Source of the DNA: Saprospiraceae bacterium | GTDB lineage: Bacteria > Bacteroidota > Bacteroidia > Chitinophagales > Saprospiraceae | Assembly: GCA_025056735.1 (NCBI GenBank) | Contig: JANWVR010000118.1 | Coordinates: 1 to 64,000 of the forward strand | Reading direction: 5' to 3' | DNA: 64,000 nt | Shown here: positions 52,743 through 61,749 of the stretch, piece by piece | Layout: the number at the start of each line of letters is the position of its first letter | Numbering within the stretch: position 1 is the first letter of the stretch | Made by a program: the position numbers and the translations under genes | The notes under the pieces: model-generated | Told to the model about the DNA's origin: nothing | The model's database searches: none | Seen by the model: the letters and a program-made list of their open reading frames with translations, nothing else

Positions 52743-52777
52743 ATTTTTCATTTTTCATTTTTCACTTTTCACTTCCC
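52743..52777 (+). repeat. Five tandem 7-base units ending at a start codon
   Basis: Three copies of ATTTTTC (52743-52763), then ACTTTTC and ACTTCCC (52764-52777), directly adjoining the ATG at 52778. The tract is a pyrimidine-rich leader in place of a ribosome binding site. Confidence 0.85.
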
Positions 52778-55402
52778 ATGAAACACTCACTACTTGGCTG
52801 CTTTATAGGCTTCCTTGCCTGGTCTGTTTCGGCCCAAGGGCCATCGTGCCAATACCGTTTGGATATGTTCGACCTCTTTGGCGACGGCTGGAATAACGGC
52901 GCTCTGTTGGTGAGCAACGGCGGCCAGGTGCAGTCCTTTTCGTTGTCGAATACGGTAGGCAATGGCTTCGACAGTACCGTCTATATCACCATTCAGGCAG
53001 GTTTGCCTATCGTGTTGGCCTGGTCGGCGGGTTTTTTTGACGATGAAATTTCCTTCGTGTTATACGATAACGATGGCGAGGTGGTGTTTTCTGCTTCTAA
53101 GCCTAAGGCGGGCATACTCCTTTTTTTGCCTTCAGCCAGGTGTTACACCTGCCTGCGTCCGCTTAACTTTCGCGCTGAAAACATTTGGGACAACCGCGTC
53201 CGATTAGCGTGGACGCCTGCTGCAGGCGGCAGCGCTGTGGCCAACTGGCAGGTCGTTTATGGCCCGGCCGGCTTTGATCCCCAAGGCAGCATGGGACAGA
53301 CGGTTTCTACCCCGCAGCCGCGCGTAACCATTACTGGCCTGAAACCCTACACCGAATACGATGCTTACGTGCGTCAGCGCTGCACCGACGACTCGCTCAG
53401 CCGCCTCAGAGGCCCACTGCGCTTTCGGACATACCGCACCAACGATGTGGGTGTCAGCGCCATATTGACGCCCCAAAGCGGCTGCGCGCTGGGAACAGAG
53501 ACGGTTACCATTGCCCTGCGCAACTATGGCGCCGCACCGCAAACGCTTCTGCCATTTAATTTCAGCGTCAACGGTGTACCTGCAGGCGTACCACAGCCGC
53601 AGGACGGCTTCTACACCGGCATCCTGGGCAAAGACAGCACAACCGTCATTGCCTTTGAGACCACCTACGATTTCTCGAAGCCGGGCGAATACCGCATTGC
53701 TGCCTGGACAGACCTGAAAGATGACGAAAACCGCTCGAACGATACCTTCCACCTGCGCATTCTCAATCGCCTCGAACTGCCTTATTTCCAGGATTTTGAA
53801 GAATGGGACGGCGCTTGGACGGTCTCTGGCGAAGGTGAGAACCCGCCCACCTGGCAGTGGGGCAAACCCGGCGGCAAGGTCATCCGCCGGGCCGGCAGTG
53901 GCCAGAGGGCCTGGGTAACCCGCTTAGACAGCACCCACAACAACTTGGAAGTCTCCTACTTGCAGTCGCCTTGTTTCGACTTTTCGGGCCTGACGCGCGA
54001 CCCTGTTGTAGAGTTCTTAATCCAACACGACACAGAAGAAGGATACGATGGCGCCTGGTTGGAAATCTCCACCGATGATGGCGCTACCTGGACGAGCGTA
54101 GGCCAGCTGGATGACGACATCTACTGGTACACCCACCTCCTGTCGCCCTTTTTTGAAGACGAGGCCTGGTCGGGCGATAGTGAAGGCTGGCGCCTGGCCC
54201 GCCATCCGCTGACAGGCGCCGCAGGCCATTCGCAAGTGCGCTTGCGCTTTGTCTTCCAGTCCGACCTCGTCTTGGCGCGTGAAGGCGTGGGCATAGATGC
54301 TGTGCGTATCTACGAACCTAAAGCCCGCGATATGGCCGCTCTGCGGGTGTACAACGCCGCCGCTACTACTGTCTGCGGCGACAAGAACGACCAGGTCATC
54401 CTCGAATTGGCCAATTTTGGCTACGAACCCATCGCGGCTTATCGCGCTGCTTACGCCACGCCCAATCAACCAATAGTTGTGCAAAACGTCAGCTCTACGT
54501 TCCTGGCGCCTAACACCACTTCGCTCCTCGTCTTTTCGCAGCCTTTTGACAGCCGAGATGCCAACTACCTCTTACGCGCCTGGGTGGAATTATCGAACGA
54601 CGCCCAAACCTACAACGACTCGACCCAAACACCACTTCGATATGAAGCGCTGCCACTACCCTTGCGCGAAGACTTCGAGAGTGGACTATTGCCCAGCAAC
54701 TGGACGACTGATGGCGCTCTGACCAACGGCCACGGCAACCTCTCCGTCGTGCTAAGCGCCAACCTTTCTTCGTTTACGCCGTTTTTTACATTGGTTACTT
54801 CTCGATACGGCCTTATTCAGCCCGGTGACTCATTAGCCTTCGACTATCGCATTACGGACTACAACAGCGACGGCAAGACAGCCACTGTGCTGGCCCCGGG
54901 TACGTTCTTTGAGATACTCGTCTCTGATGACTGCGGCGACTCCTACGAGACGCTGCACATCATCAACCACCAGAACCATACGCCAAGCGTCGTCATGCGC
55001 ACCGTACGCCTGAGCATGGCGCCCTACGTTGGCCGCTCGGTCATCCTGCGCATCGAGGGGGTGTGGAGCGCCGGCGACTTCTATTTCGACATAGACAACA
55101 TTCGCCTGCCGAGCCAGATCAGTGTATCAGCACCTGTGCCTGCGGCTGCCGAAGGTTGGACGTTTTCCCTGTGGCCCAACCCTACTACCGGCCTGACGCA
55201 CCTGCGCGGCGAGGGCCAGAGCGCCGCCGACGTGCGTGTGCAGGTGCTTGATGCCATGGGCCGCCTCTGGGAAGAACGCTACTTGCCGCGCGCTGAGCGC
55301 ATTGCCGAAACGCTCCACCTCCAGGCCGCTCCCCCCGGACTGTACTGGCTGCGCATCACTGCTGACGAACACACCTTCACGCGCAAACTCGTCAAACACT
55401 AA
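52778..55402 (+). CDS. Large T9SS cargo protein (fibronectin III and jelly-roll domains, type A sorting domain)
   Basis: An 874-residue exported protein. The ATG at 52778 opens the signal peptide (MKHSLLGCFIGFLAWSVSAQ). A YRLDMFDLFGDGWNNG segment follows. A fibronectin type III domain lies at about residues 130-215 (TITGLKPYTEYDAYVRQRC). Two MAM/choice-of-anchor-J-like jelly-roll domains follow, each around a LPYFQDFEEWDGAW or LREDFESGLLPSNW start. The C-terminus is a type A T9SS sorting domain (FSLWPNPTTGLTHLRG, VLDAMGRLWEERYL, PPGLYWLRI). The role is probably adhesion or extracellular binding; no enzyme motif is seen. Confidence 0.85.
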   Translation: MKHSLLGCFIGFLAWSVSAQGPSCQYRLDMFDLFGDGWNNGALLVSNGGQVQSFSLSNTVGNGFDSTVYITIQAGLPIVLAWSAGFFDDEISFVLYDNDGEVVFSASKPKAGILLFLPSARCYTCLRPLNFRAENIWDNRVRLAWTPAAGGSAVANWQVVYGPAGFDPQGSMGQTVSTPQPRVTITGLKPYTEYDAYVRQRCTDDSLSRLRGPLRFRTYRTNDVGVSAILTPQSGCALGTETVTIALRNYGAAPQTLLPFNFSVNGVPAGVPQPQDGFYTGILGKDSTTVIAFETTYDFSKPGEYRIAAWTDLKDDENRSNDTFHLRILNRLELPYFQDFEEWDGAWTVSGEGENPPTWQWGKPGGKVIRRAGSGQRAWVTRLDSTHNNLEVSYLQSPCFDFSGLTRDPVVEFLIQHDTEEGYDGAWLEISTDDGATWTSVGQLDDDIYWYTHLLSPFFEDEAWSGDSEGWRLARHPLTGAAGHSQVRLRFVFQSDLVLAREGVGIDAVRIYEPKARDMAALRVYNAAATTVCGDKNDQVILELANFGYEPIAAYRAAYATPNQPIVVQNVSSTFLAPNTTSLLVFSQPFDSRDANYLLRAWVELSNDAQTYNDSTQTPLRYEALPLPLREDFESGLLPSNWTTDGALTNGHGNLSVVLSANLSSFTPFFTLVTSRYGLIQPGDSLAFDYRITDYNSDGKTATVLAPGTFFEILVSDDCGDSYETLHIINHQNHTPSVVMRTVRLSMAPYVGRSVILRIEGVWSAGDFYFDIDNIRLPSQISVSAPVPAAAEGWTFSLWPNPTTGLTHLRGEGQSAADVRVQVLDAMGRLWEERYLPRAERIAETLHLQAAPPGLYWLRITADEHTFTRKLVKH

Positions 55403-55417
55403 CCCTCTGCAACGCTC

Positions 55418-56185
55418 ATGCGTCAACGCTACCTCGCCGGCCGGCTCGCCAGCGCCCTGCTTTCCCTGGTCGCCGCCTGTGCTTCCAACGATTACACGGA
55501 CGTTCGCGAATACTACTTCCCCACCCAGGAATTGCTGAGCGGGCGGGTCTATGCCTACGCTGCCGAAATGGGCGACACCACCGAGCGGCGCTACTGGTAC
55601 TACCGAACCTTTCCGCGCGATAGCGGCCTGTTCCTGGCAGGTACCCAATACGACCATTTCTTCCAGATCAACCAGATTGTCCGCGAAAAAATAGAACCTA
55701 CCGGCGCCATAGCCCGCCAGGTGCTGCTCTATGAACCAGACTCCACAGGGCAAAAACGCATCCCTACCGAAGCATTCATCGAGGCCGACGACCTGTTCCC
55801 TTTCCGCGTGCGCGACTCGCTGGGCGTTTTCCTTTACCGCCTCAAGTATCGGCCACCCTCCGATACCTCGGCGGAAATTTACCTCATCCGCAACCGGCGC
55901 TATCTCGGCCCTGGGCCTGATTTTGAATTAGAAGGAAAAAAATATCCCACGATTCGCTTTGCTCTGCGCGAAGCTGTAGGCCATCAGGCGGAAGGCGCCG
56001 CCGAAATCGAGGGCGTTGGTGAAGAGTGGTATGCCAAAGGGCTGGGCTTAGTTTATTTCCGCAAAACTTTCGGCGCCCAGGGGCAAATCCAGTTAGCCTT
56101 CCGCCTGCGCGAGCGCTTCTCCATGAGCGAGTTGGAACGCCGCGCAAACGATATGTGGGAAAACGCCAATCCCCCGCAGAAGTAG
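55418..56185 (+). CDS. Putative lipoprotein of unknown function
   Basis: A 255-residue protein starting 15 bases after the T9SS cargo gene. The N-terminus (MRQRYLAGRLASALLSLVAAC) is a lipoprotein signal with the lipobox VAAC at residues 18-21. The mature part has YYFPTQELLSGRVYAY and YWYYRTF early on, and FRKTFGAQGQIQLAFRLRERFSM near the end. I know no named family. Its closeness to the cargo gene suggests one transcript. It is probably anchored to the inner or outer membrane. Confidence 0.7.
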   Translation: MRQRYLAGRLASALLSLVAACASNDYTDVREYYFPTQELLSGRVYAYAAEMGDTTERRYWYYRTFPRDSGLFLAGTQYDHFFQINQIVREKIEPTGAIARQVLLYEPDSTGQKRIPTEAFIEADDLFPFRVRDSLGVFLYRLKYRPPSDTSAEIYLIRNRRYLGPGPDFELEGKKYPTIRFALREAVGHQAEGAAEIEGVGEEWYAKGLGLVYFRKTFGAQGQIQLAFRLRERFSMSELERRANDMWENANPPQK

Positions 56186-56475
56186 AAGAAAACTTCGGTC
56201 TACCAGGCCGCAACTCAGGCAGCTTTAGGAAGGTAGGTACGTGATGCGCTCCGGGCGTCCTCGAAACACCTGCCCCGGGCACCCGGACATTTGGCCCAAC
56301 GAGCAGCGGTCAGGACGGCAGCATCTGAAAGGCGGGCTCCAGCAAGTGGAATTCGCCGATGCGTTGACGAAACTCGCGGGCATTTTCTGCTGAAACGCTT
56401 TTTTAGAAGGGTTTTGGTTGAAAATGGAAAAAAATGGCCACATCAATACTTTAGCATCGGTTTTGGCTTTCGAGG
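56186..56475. other. Non-coding region before the ATPase pseudogene
   Basis: About 290 bases without a supported gene. A short minus-strand frame (56310-56402) encodes some 30 residues (its last 20 include RQRIGEFHLLEPAFQMLPS) that look protein-like, so it may be the tail of a lost gene. The rest is AT-rich. Confidence 0.4.
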
Positions 56476-56868
56476 TGTGGTTTTGCTTTTGAAAATATCT
56501 GTCTAAAGCGCATTCCCTCAAATCAAGAAAGCGCTGGCCATCTCAGGTGTTTACATAGATAGAGCAATCTGTCTGGCAATATGTTGCCCGGCCTCCGGAG
56601 AAGGGTGTGCAGATTGACTCGCCAATAGACCCACAGGGCAATTGCATCAATCTTTGCGAAGTGAAATTTTACAGCGAGGAATGTGCGCTTGACTAAGAGG
56701 ACGCGATCTAACTGGAGCGGAAGCGCCAGGTTTTTTTATTGAAAAAACGGGCACCAGGAAGAGCGTCTTCGTTGCGCTCGTCACCACGTATAGCGCTAAG
56801 CGGAATGCTATTTCGGACAGACGGTGAAGAGCGAGGTTACCATGGATGTGCTGTTTGAAGCAGCATAA
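56476..56868 (+). pseudogene. Decayed C-terminal remnant of an AAA ATPase with PD-(D/E)XK-like tail
   Basis: Pieces of one protein appear in order but in different frames. CGFAFENICLKRIP is at 56476-56517 and QIKKALAISGVY from 56519. EQSVWQYVARPPEKGVQID and NCINLCEVKFYSEE are at 56562-56684, then a stop at 56694. LERKRQVF (56712) and EKTGTRKSVFVALVTTYSA (from 56741) follow, and the end TVKSEVTMDVLFEAA is at 56821-56868. These match what I recall of the C-terminal part of Bacteroidota ATP-binding proteins of the ATPase_2/PD-(D/E)XK-tail type. At least three frameshifts and one stop break it, and the ATPase domain itself is missing. Confidence 0.75.
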
Positions 56869-56963
56869 TGCTTGTGCGCCTGGGCCGCTGTTTTTGAGGT
56901 TTGGCATAGCAGAGACTTGCGTTAGGGGTGAGTTTTGGGAATGGGTTTTGGCGGGGTGCTGCG

Positions 56964-58130
56964 CTATTTCATCCGCAGCACGCAGGCGTCGCCCTGCCAT
57001 TCGACCGACAGGGTGCCCTGGTGGCGCAGCCAGCGCACTAAGGGTTCGCCGAGGAGTTCGGCGCGCCAGCCTTCGAGCAGGGCAGCGTCGAAGCCGTCGC
57101 CGTTTTTGAGACGGTTGAAGTCGCCGCGGGGGAGCAGGAGGGCCGGGCTGATTTCGTGCTCCAAGCACTGGTAGCGCACGAAATGGTAAAGCAGTTCCAT
57201 GGTCCACTCGCGTTCAGGGTCGTCGGGCGCGGGAGTGGGTAGGGTGTCTAAGAGGGCTTTTTCGGCGTCGGTGGGCGGCGTTTTCCAGAGGGTTTCCCAT
57301 TCACTTAGGTGGCGGCGCCAGATGCCTTCGTGCAGGACGCGGTTGGCTTTGAAGGCGTTTTGGCCGCCTTTAATGGCCTTCACCACCGCGCTGATGTGGC
57401 GGTTTTGGAGAATGCTCTCTTTGGGTACGTTGAGTTGTTGGGCCTTTTCGCGGCGCCAGCGGTGGAAGCGGAGGTAAAAGATTTTTTCCTTGAAGTCCAG
57501 TTGATAAATGTAATCGTTGCTCAGGGCTTCTTTGTAAGGATCGGTTTGATAGGTTTCAGGGTTTTCCCATTTGCGGCTTTCTTCGCGGGCCCAGGCTTCG
57601 CGATGCAGCAGGCGCAATTTGTGGGTGAGTTTGTGGTAGAGGGCGGGCAGGTATTTGACGTCTTCGATAGCATACTCGAGCGCTTTTGGGTCGAGCGGGC
57701 GGGCTTCCCAATTAGCAACGGTGTGGCTTTTGGCTAAGGACACGCGCAGCTCGCGCTCGACGATTTTGGCAAAGGCGGCCGGATAGTTGTAGCCCACAAA
57801 GCCCGCGGCTATCTGGGTGTCGAAGGTGTTGGCCGGCACGGCGCCGTACAGCGTATGGAGCAGCCGGTAGTCGTTGTCGCCGGCGTGAGTGATTTTCAAA
57901 ATGGCCTCATTTTCTAGGAGTTCGGCAAAACGCCGCAGGTCGCGAATACGCAGGGCGTCTATTAGGTAAATATGTTGCTCGGTTACGACCTGCACCAAAC
58001 AGAGCACGGGCACGAACGTCTTTTCGCCGACGAACTCGGTATCGAAGCCAAACCAGGCGACAGCAGCCAGTTCGTTCATGGCGCGCTCGTAGGCGTCCGG
58101 TCTGTCTAAAAAATGTACTTGGTAATTCAT
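56964..58130 (-). CDS. rnd: Ribonuclease D
   Basis: A 388-residue 3'-5' exoribonuclease of the DEDDy family, acting in tRNA and stable RNA maturation. The exonuclease motifs are FDTEFVGE (Exo I), KITHAGDNDYRLL (Exo II) and YAIEDVKYLPALYHKL (Exo III, with tyrosine). An HRDC domain follows, around RFHRWRREKAQQLNVPKESIL. The C-terminal 130 residues are less conserved. The divergent AsmA-family gene starts 108 bases upstream of the rnd start. Confidence 0.93.
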   Translation of the reverse strand: MNYQVHFLDRPDAYERAMNELAAVAWFGFDTEFVGEKTFVPVLCLVQVVTEQHIYLIDALRIRDLRRFAELLENEAILKITHAGDNDYRLLHTLYGAVPANTFDTQIAAGFVGYNYPAAFAKIVERELRVSLAKSHTVANWEARPLDPKALEYAIEDVKYLPALYHKLTHKLRLLHREAWAREESRKWENPETYQTDPYKEALSNDYIYQLDFKEKIFYLRFHRWRREKAQQLNVPKESILQNRHISAVVKAIKGGQNAFKANRVLHEGIWRRHLSEWETLWKTPPTDAEKALLDTLPTPAPDDPEREWTMELLYHFVRYQCLEHEISPALLLPRGDFNRLKNGDGFDAALLEGWRAELLGEPLVRWLRHQGTLSVEWQGDACVLRMK

Positions 58131-58238
58131 GCGCCAAATGTAGGTTGCTTCCGTTTATGTATTCGGGCGCTTGCGCCGCATCTTTGCACGTGCTTTTCCC
58201 AAGCGCTATTTTATTCAAAAACCGCTCTTTTTTTATCC

Positions 58239-61200
58239 ATGAAAAAAGTCCTCGCCGGCATTGCTGTCATTCTGGTCTTGTTTGTAGGCGCCTTAGTAGC
58301 GCTGCCGTATTTTTTCAAAGATGAAATTATTGCCCAGATTAAAACGGCTGCCAACGAAAACCTGACGGCTAAGTTGGATTTCCGCGACGTAAGCCTATCG
58401 GTCTTTCGGCATTTTCCCAAACTTGCCGTGGGCTTGGACGGGCTGACAATCACCGGTACTGGCCCATTTGAGGGCATTAAACTGATTGACTGCGAGCGCT
58501 TAGACGTGGCCGTTGACCTGTGGTCGGCCATTTTCGGCAGCGAGATTGTGGTCAAAGGTTTTTATTTAAACAGCCCCAAAATCAACGTGTATGTGTTGCC
58601 CGATGGCACGGCGAATTACGACATTGCCAAACCGTCGGCAGAAGAGCCGGAAACGGCTGCTGCCTCGAGCACGCCAATTCGCTTAGAGCGGTACGCCATC
58701 CGTAATGGCGAGGTACACTACGACGACCGCTCGCTGCCCATGCGGGCCGACCTGTGGGACCTCAACCACGAAGGGTCGGGCGAATTCACGGCTGACATTT
58801 ACGACTTAGTTACGCGCACCGATATTGAGCAGCTCTCTGTGCGCTACGACGGCGTGCAGTACCTGAGCAAAGCCAAAGCCAGCTGGAAAGCCACGCTGAA
58901 CGCCAACATGCCGGAAATGAAATTCACCCTCAAAGAGAGCGACCTGCAGCTGAACGCTCTGAAACTGGCCCTCGACGGCTGGTTCCAGATGCCCAACGAC
59001 ACCGACTACCTCATGGACCTGCGCTTCAGCACGCCGCAAAACGAATTCAAAAACTTCCTCTCTCTCCTTCCGGGCGCTTACACGCAGGACTTCGACGGCG
59101 TGCAGGCCAACGGCAAGGTGCAATTCGGCGGTTTTGCCCGCGGACGCTACAACGAGACCACCTATCCGGCGTTCAAAATTGACCTCAAGGTGGACAACGG
59201 CAGTTTCAAATACCCCAGCCTGCCCCTTGGCGTCAGCGGCATCTTTGTGGACATGAGCATCAACAGCCCGTCTGACCACCTGAACGCCATGACAGTGAAC
59301 ATCCCGCGCTTTGCCCTGCGCGTCGGCACCAACCCCATCGAGGGCCGCTTCTTCCTGAAAACACCCGAAACCAATCCAACGGTGGATACCAAAATCACCG
59401 GCCGCCTCAACTTAGCCGAACTCTCCAAAGCCTTCCCCATGGAGGGCGTACAAGAACTGGCCGGCCTCATCGAGGCCGACATTGCGGCCAAAGCCTCTAT
59501 GCAACAGATAGACGCCGGCAAGTACGACGAGGTGAACATGGACGGCCATTTCCGCATCCAGAACATGACCTACCGCGCTGACGGAACGCCGCCCGTGCGC
59601 ATCAACACCCTGACCACCAGCTTCTCGCCGCGCTATGTGGACGTGCCGCTGTTCGACGCTCGTCTGGGCAAAAGCGACCTGCGCGCCTCGGGCCGCATTG
59701 ACAACGTGCTAGCTTACTTCGCGCCTAAAAAAACGATGACCGGCTCGTTCAACCTCCGCTCGGCTTACTTCGACGCCAACGAGTGGCTCACTGAAGACGA
59801 AACCGCCGCCGAACCCACGCCCTCTGCGAACCCGGAGACGACCGAAAAGGTCTTCGACCGCTGGGATTTCACTTTAGACGGGGCCATCGGCAAACTCATC
59901 TACGACGAATACACGCTGACCGACCTGGTGCTTAAGGGCAACTTCACGCCCAACAAGATGACTTTTGACAACTTCGGCCTCCGTATTGGCGACAGCGACC
60001 TGCGGGGCAGCGGACGCCTACTCAACGTGTGGAACTACCTGTTCGACAACCAGACCGTTTACGGCGCCCTTAGCCTCAAGTCGGACTACTTTGACCTCAA
60101 CCCGTTCATGACCGACGAAGCGCCCGCCGCCGAAGAGGCGCCCGCCGAGTCCGTGCTCTTGGTGCCCGAAAACGTGGACATGACCTTGGATGCCGACTTT
60201 AAGCGCATCCGATACACCGAACACGAACTGCGTAACCTCAGGGGCCAGATTGTCGTCAAGGATGGCATAGCCGCCCTGCGCGACCTGACGGCAGATGTCC
60301 TCGGCGGCCAGATTGCCTTGGCCGGCTCGTACAACACCCAACAGCCCGCCAAACCGACCTTCGACGTCAATTTGGCCCTGCAGAACATGGGCTTCCGCGA
60401 CGCTTACCAGAGCTTTGTAACCTTCAAAACCCTCGCCCCCATTGCCCAATACATGGAGGGCAAGTTTAACACTACCCTGACCATGAGTGGCCTCTTGGGC
60501 AAAGACATGATGCCCGACTTCGGCACGCTCAACGCCGCGGGCTTCATCGAAACGCTCAACGCTGCAGTGAACAACTTCAAGCCTTTAGCCGACATCAGCC
60601 AGCGTCTCAACTTAGCCTATCTGAGTCGCTTAGAGCTCCAGAATACCCGCAACTGGTTTGAAATCCAAAACGGTCGCATCACGCTGAAGCCGTTCACCAC
60701 CCAAATGCGCGACGTAACGATGCAAATCGGCGGCTCGCACGGCCTCAATTCGGAAATGAGCTATCAAATCCTGACCAAGACGCCGCGCAAGGCTTTGGAA
60801 AAAACTGCCGCTGGCAGTGCCGCCAACAGCGGCCTGCGCTGGATATCGGGCGAAGCCGCCAAATTTGGCGTCAACGTGGCCCAAGGCGAATACATCAACG
60901 TCCGTTTCGACATCACAGGCACGCTGGCCAACCCTAAGGTGGCGTTTAAAATCCTGCCCAGTGATGGCGAGCGCACCATCCAGGAAGAGGCCAGCAGCGT
61001 AGCGCAAAACCTGGCCCAACAGGCCAGAGACACGCTGCAGACCGTCGTTACCCAAAAAGTAGAAGAAGTAAAAAAGCAGGCCGAGGCCGCCGCCGAAAAA
61101 GCCATAGACTCGGCCAAGCAGGTCGTTACGCAAAAGGTGGAGGAAGCCAAAGAAAAGGCCGTCCAGGAGATAGGCAAGGCTGTCGGCGAAGAAGCCGGCA

Positions 61201-61283
61201 AAAAGGCCGAGGAAATCCTGCGCACCGACGAGGCGAAGAAGAAATTAGAGGAATGGAACCCGCTGAAGAAGCGGAAGAATTGA
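58239..61283 (+). CDS. AsmA family protein
   Basis: A 1014-residue protein of the AsmA/TamB group. I chose ATG 58239, which opens an N-terminal membrane anchor (MKKVLAGIAVILVLFVGALVAL) followed by the family's first helix and strand (NENLTAKLDFRDVSLSVFRHFP). Long repeating beta strands then run to about residue 890, as expected for a hydrophobic groove protein. Family members span the periplasm and carry lipids to the outer membrane. After residue 915 comes a charged helical tail with two near-identical stretches (VVTQKVEEVKKQAEAAAEKA and VVTQKVEEAKEKAVQEIGKA). Confidence 0.88.
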   Translation: MKKVLAGIAVILVLFVGALVALPYFFKDEIIAQIKTAANENLTAKLDFRDVSLSVFRHFPKLAVGLDGLTITGTGPFEGIKLIDCERLDVAVDLWSAIFGSEIVVKGFYLNSPKINVYVLPDGTANYDIAKPSAEEPETAAASSTPIRLERYAIRNGEVHYDDRSLPMRADLWDLNHEGSGEFTADIYDLVTRTDIEQLSVRYDGVQYLSKAKASWKATLNANMPEMKFTLKESDLQLNALKLALDGWFQMPNDTDYLMDLRFSTPQNEFKNFLSLLPGAYTQDFDGVQANGKVQFGGFARGRYNETTYPAFKIDLKVDNGSFKYPSLPLGVSGIFVDMSINSPSDHLNAMTVNIPRFALRVGTNPIEGRFFLKTPETNPTVDTKITGRLNLAELSKAFPMEGVQELAGLIEADIAAKASMQQIDAGKYDEVNMDGHFRIQNMTYRADGTPPVRINTLTTSFSPRYVDVPLFDARLGKSDLRASGRIDNVLAYFAPKKTMTGSFNLRSAYFDANEWLTEDETAAEPTPSANPETTEKVFDRWDFTLDGAIGKLIYDEYTLTDLVLKGNFTPNKMTFDNFGLRIGDSDLRGSGRLLNVWNYLFDNQTVYGALSLKSDYFDLNPFMTDEAPAAEEAPAESVLLVPENVDMTLDADFKRIRYTEHELRNLRGQIVVKDGIAALRDLTADVLGGQIALAGSYNTQQPAKPTFDVNLALQNMGFRDAYQSFVTFKTLAPIAQYMEGKFNTTLTMSGLLGKDMMPDFGTLNAAGFIETLNAAVNNFKPLADISQRLNLAYLSRLELQNTRNWFEIQNGRITLKPFTTQMRDVTMQIGGSHGLNSEMSYQILTKTPRKALEKTAAGSAANSGLRWISGEAAKFGVNVAQGEYINVRFDITGTLANPKVAFKILPSDGERTIQEEASSVAQNLAQQARDTLQTVVTQKVEEVKKQAEAAAEKAIDSAKQVVTQKVEEAKEKAVQEIGKAVGEEAGKKAEEILRTDEAKKKLEEWNPLKKRKN

Positions 61284-61371
61284 AGAATTAAGGCTCTGCC
61301 CAGGGCGTTACTGCACGCGGCTTTCTCTTGTTCGTTTCGAGTGCTTATGTGCATCTTTGCCCTTGCAAAGT

Positions 61372-61445
61372 GGGGCATTGGCTCAGTTGGCTAGAGCGCT
61401 GCGTTCGCATCGCAGAGGTCGCGGGTTCGAGTCCCGCATGCTCCA
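61372..61445 (+). tRNA. tRNA-Ala (anticodon CGC)
   Basis: A complete 74-base cloverleaf. The acceptor GGGGCAT pairs with ATGCTCC, including the G3-U70 pair that marks alanine tRNAs. The D arm is GCTC...GAGC. The anticodon arm CTGCG-TTCGCAT-CGCAG gives anticodon CGC, and the T arm is GCGGG-TTCGAGT-CCCGC. The 3' CCA is not encoded. It reads GCG codons. A terminator follows 12 bases downstream. Confidence 0.97.
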
Positions 61446-61457
61446 CAGGGTTGCCGT

Positions 61458-61497
61458 TGGGAGTTTGTCGTTTTGCGGACAAACTCCCATTCTTTTT
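61458..61497 (+). terminator. Rho-independent terminator after tRNA-Ala
   Basis: TGGGAGTTTGTC pairs with GACAAACTCCCA (12 bases, perfect) around an eight-base loop. TTCTTTTTT follows. Confidence 0.85.
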
Positions 61498-61749
61498 TGT
61501 AGGCGCTTGTGAGCGCTTGTAAGCGTTTCGTTTGACATACCTTTATGGCAGTTTCCCCCTTGTAATAAGTCGGCTATCGCCCTTTAGCGGTTTTTTTTTT
61601 ACTCCTCTGCACATATACCTGCCCGAGGTCGAAGCGGTTCCAGGTTGTTAAAACGGCATGCGGATGGTATATTTTTTGTTTCCTCTCGTTGCTATCCCTG
61701 CAGGGCCGGTTACATGTGAGGCATTTTCTCGTATTTACTGCAAAATGTT

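Noticed and set aside
56647-57207. 186-residue minus-strand frame next to rnd
   Set aside because: It overlaps the ATPase pseudogene and the 3' part of rnd in another frame, and it is arginine- and proline-rich without a pattern.
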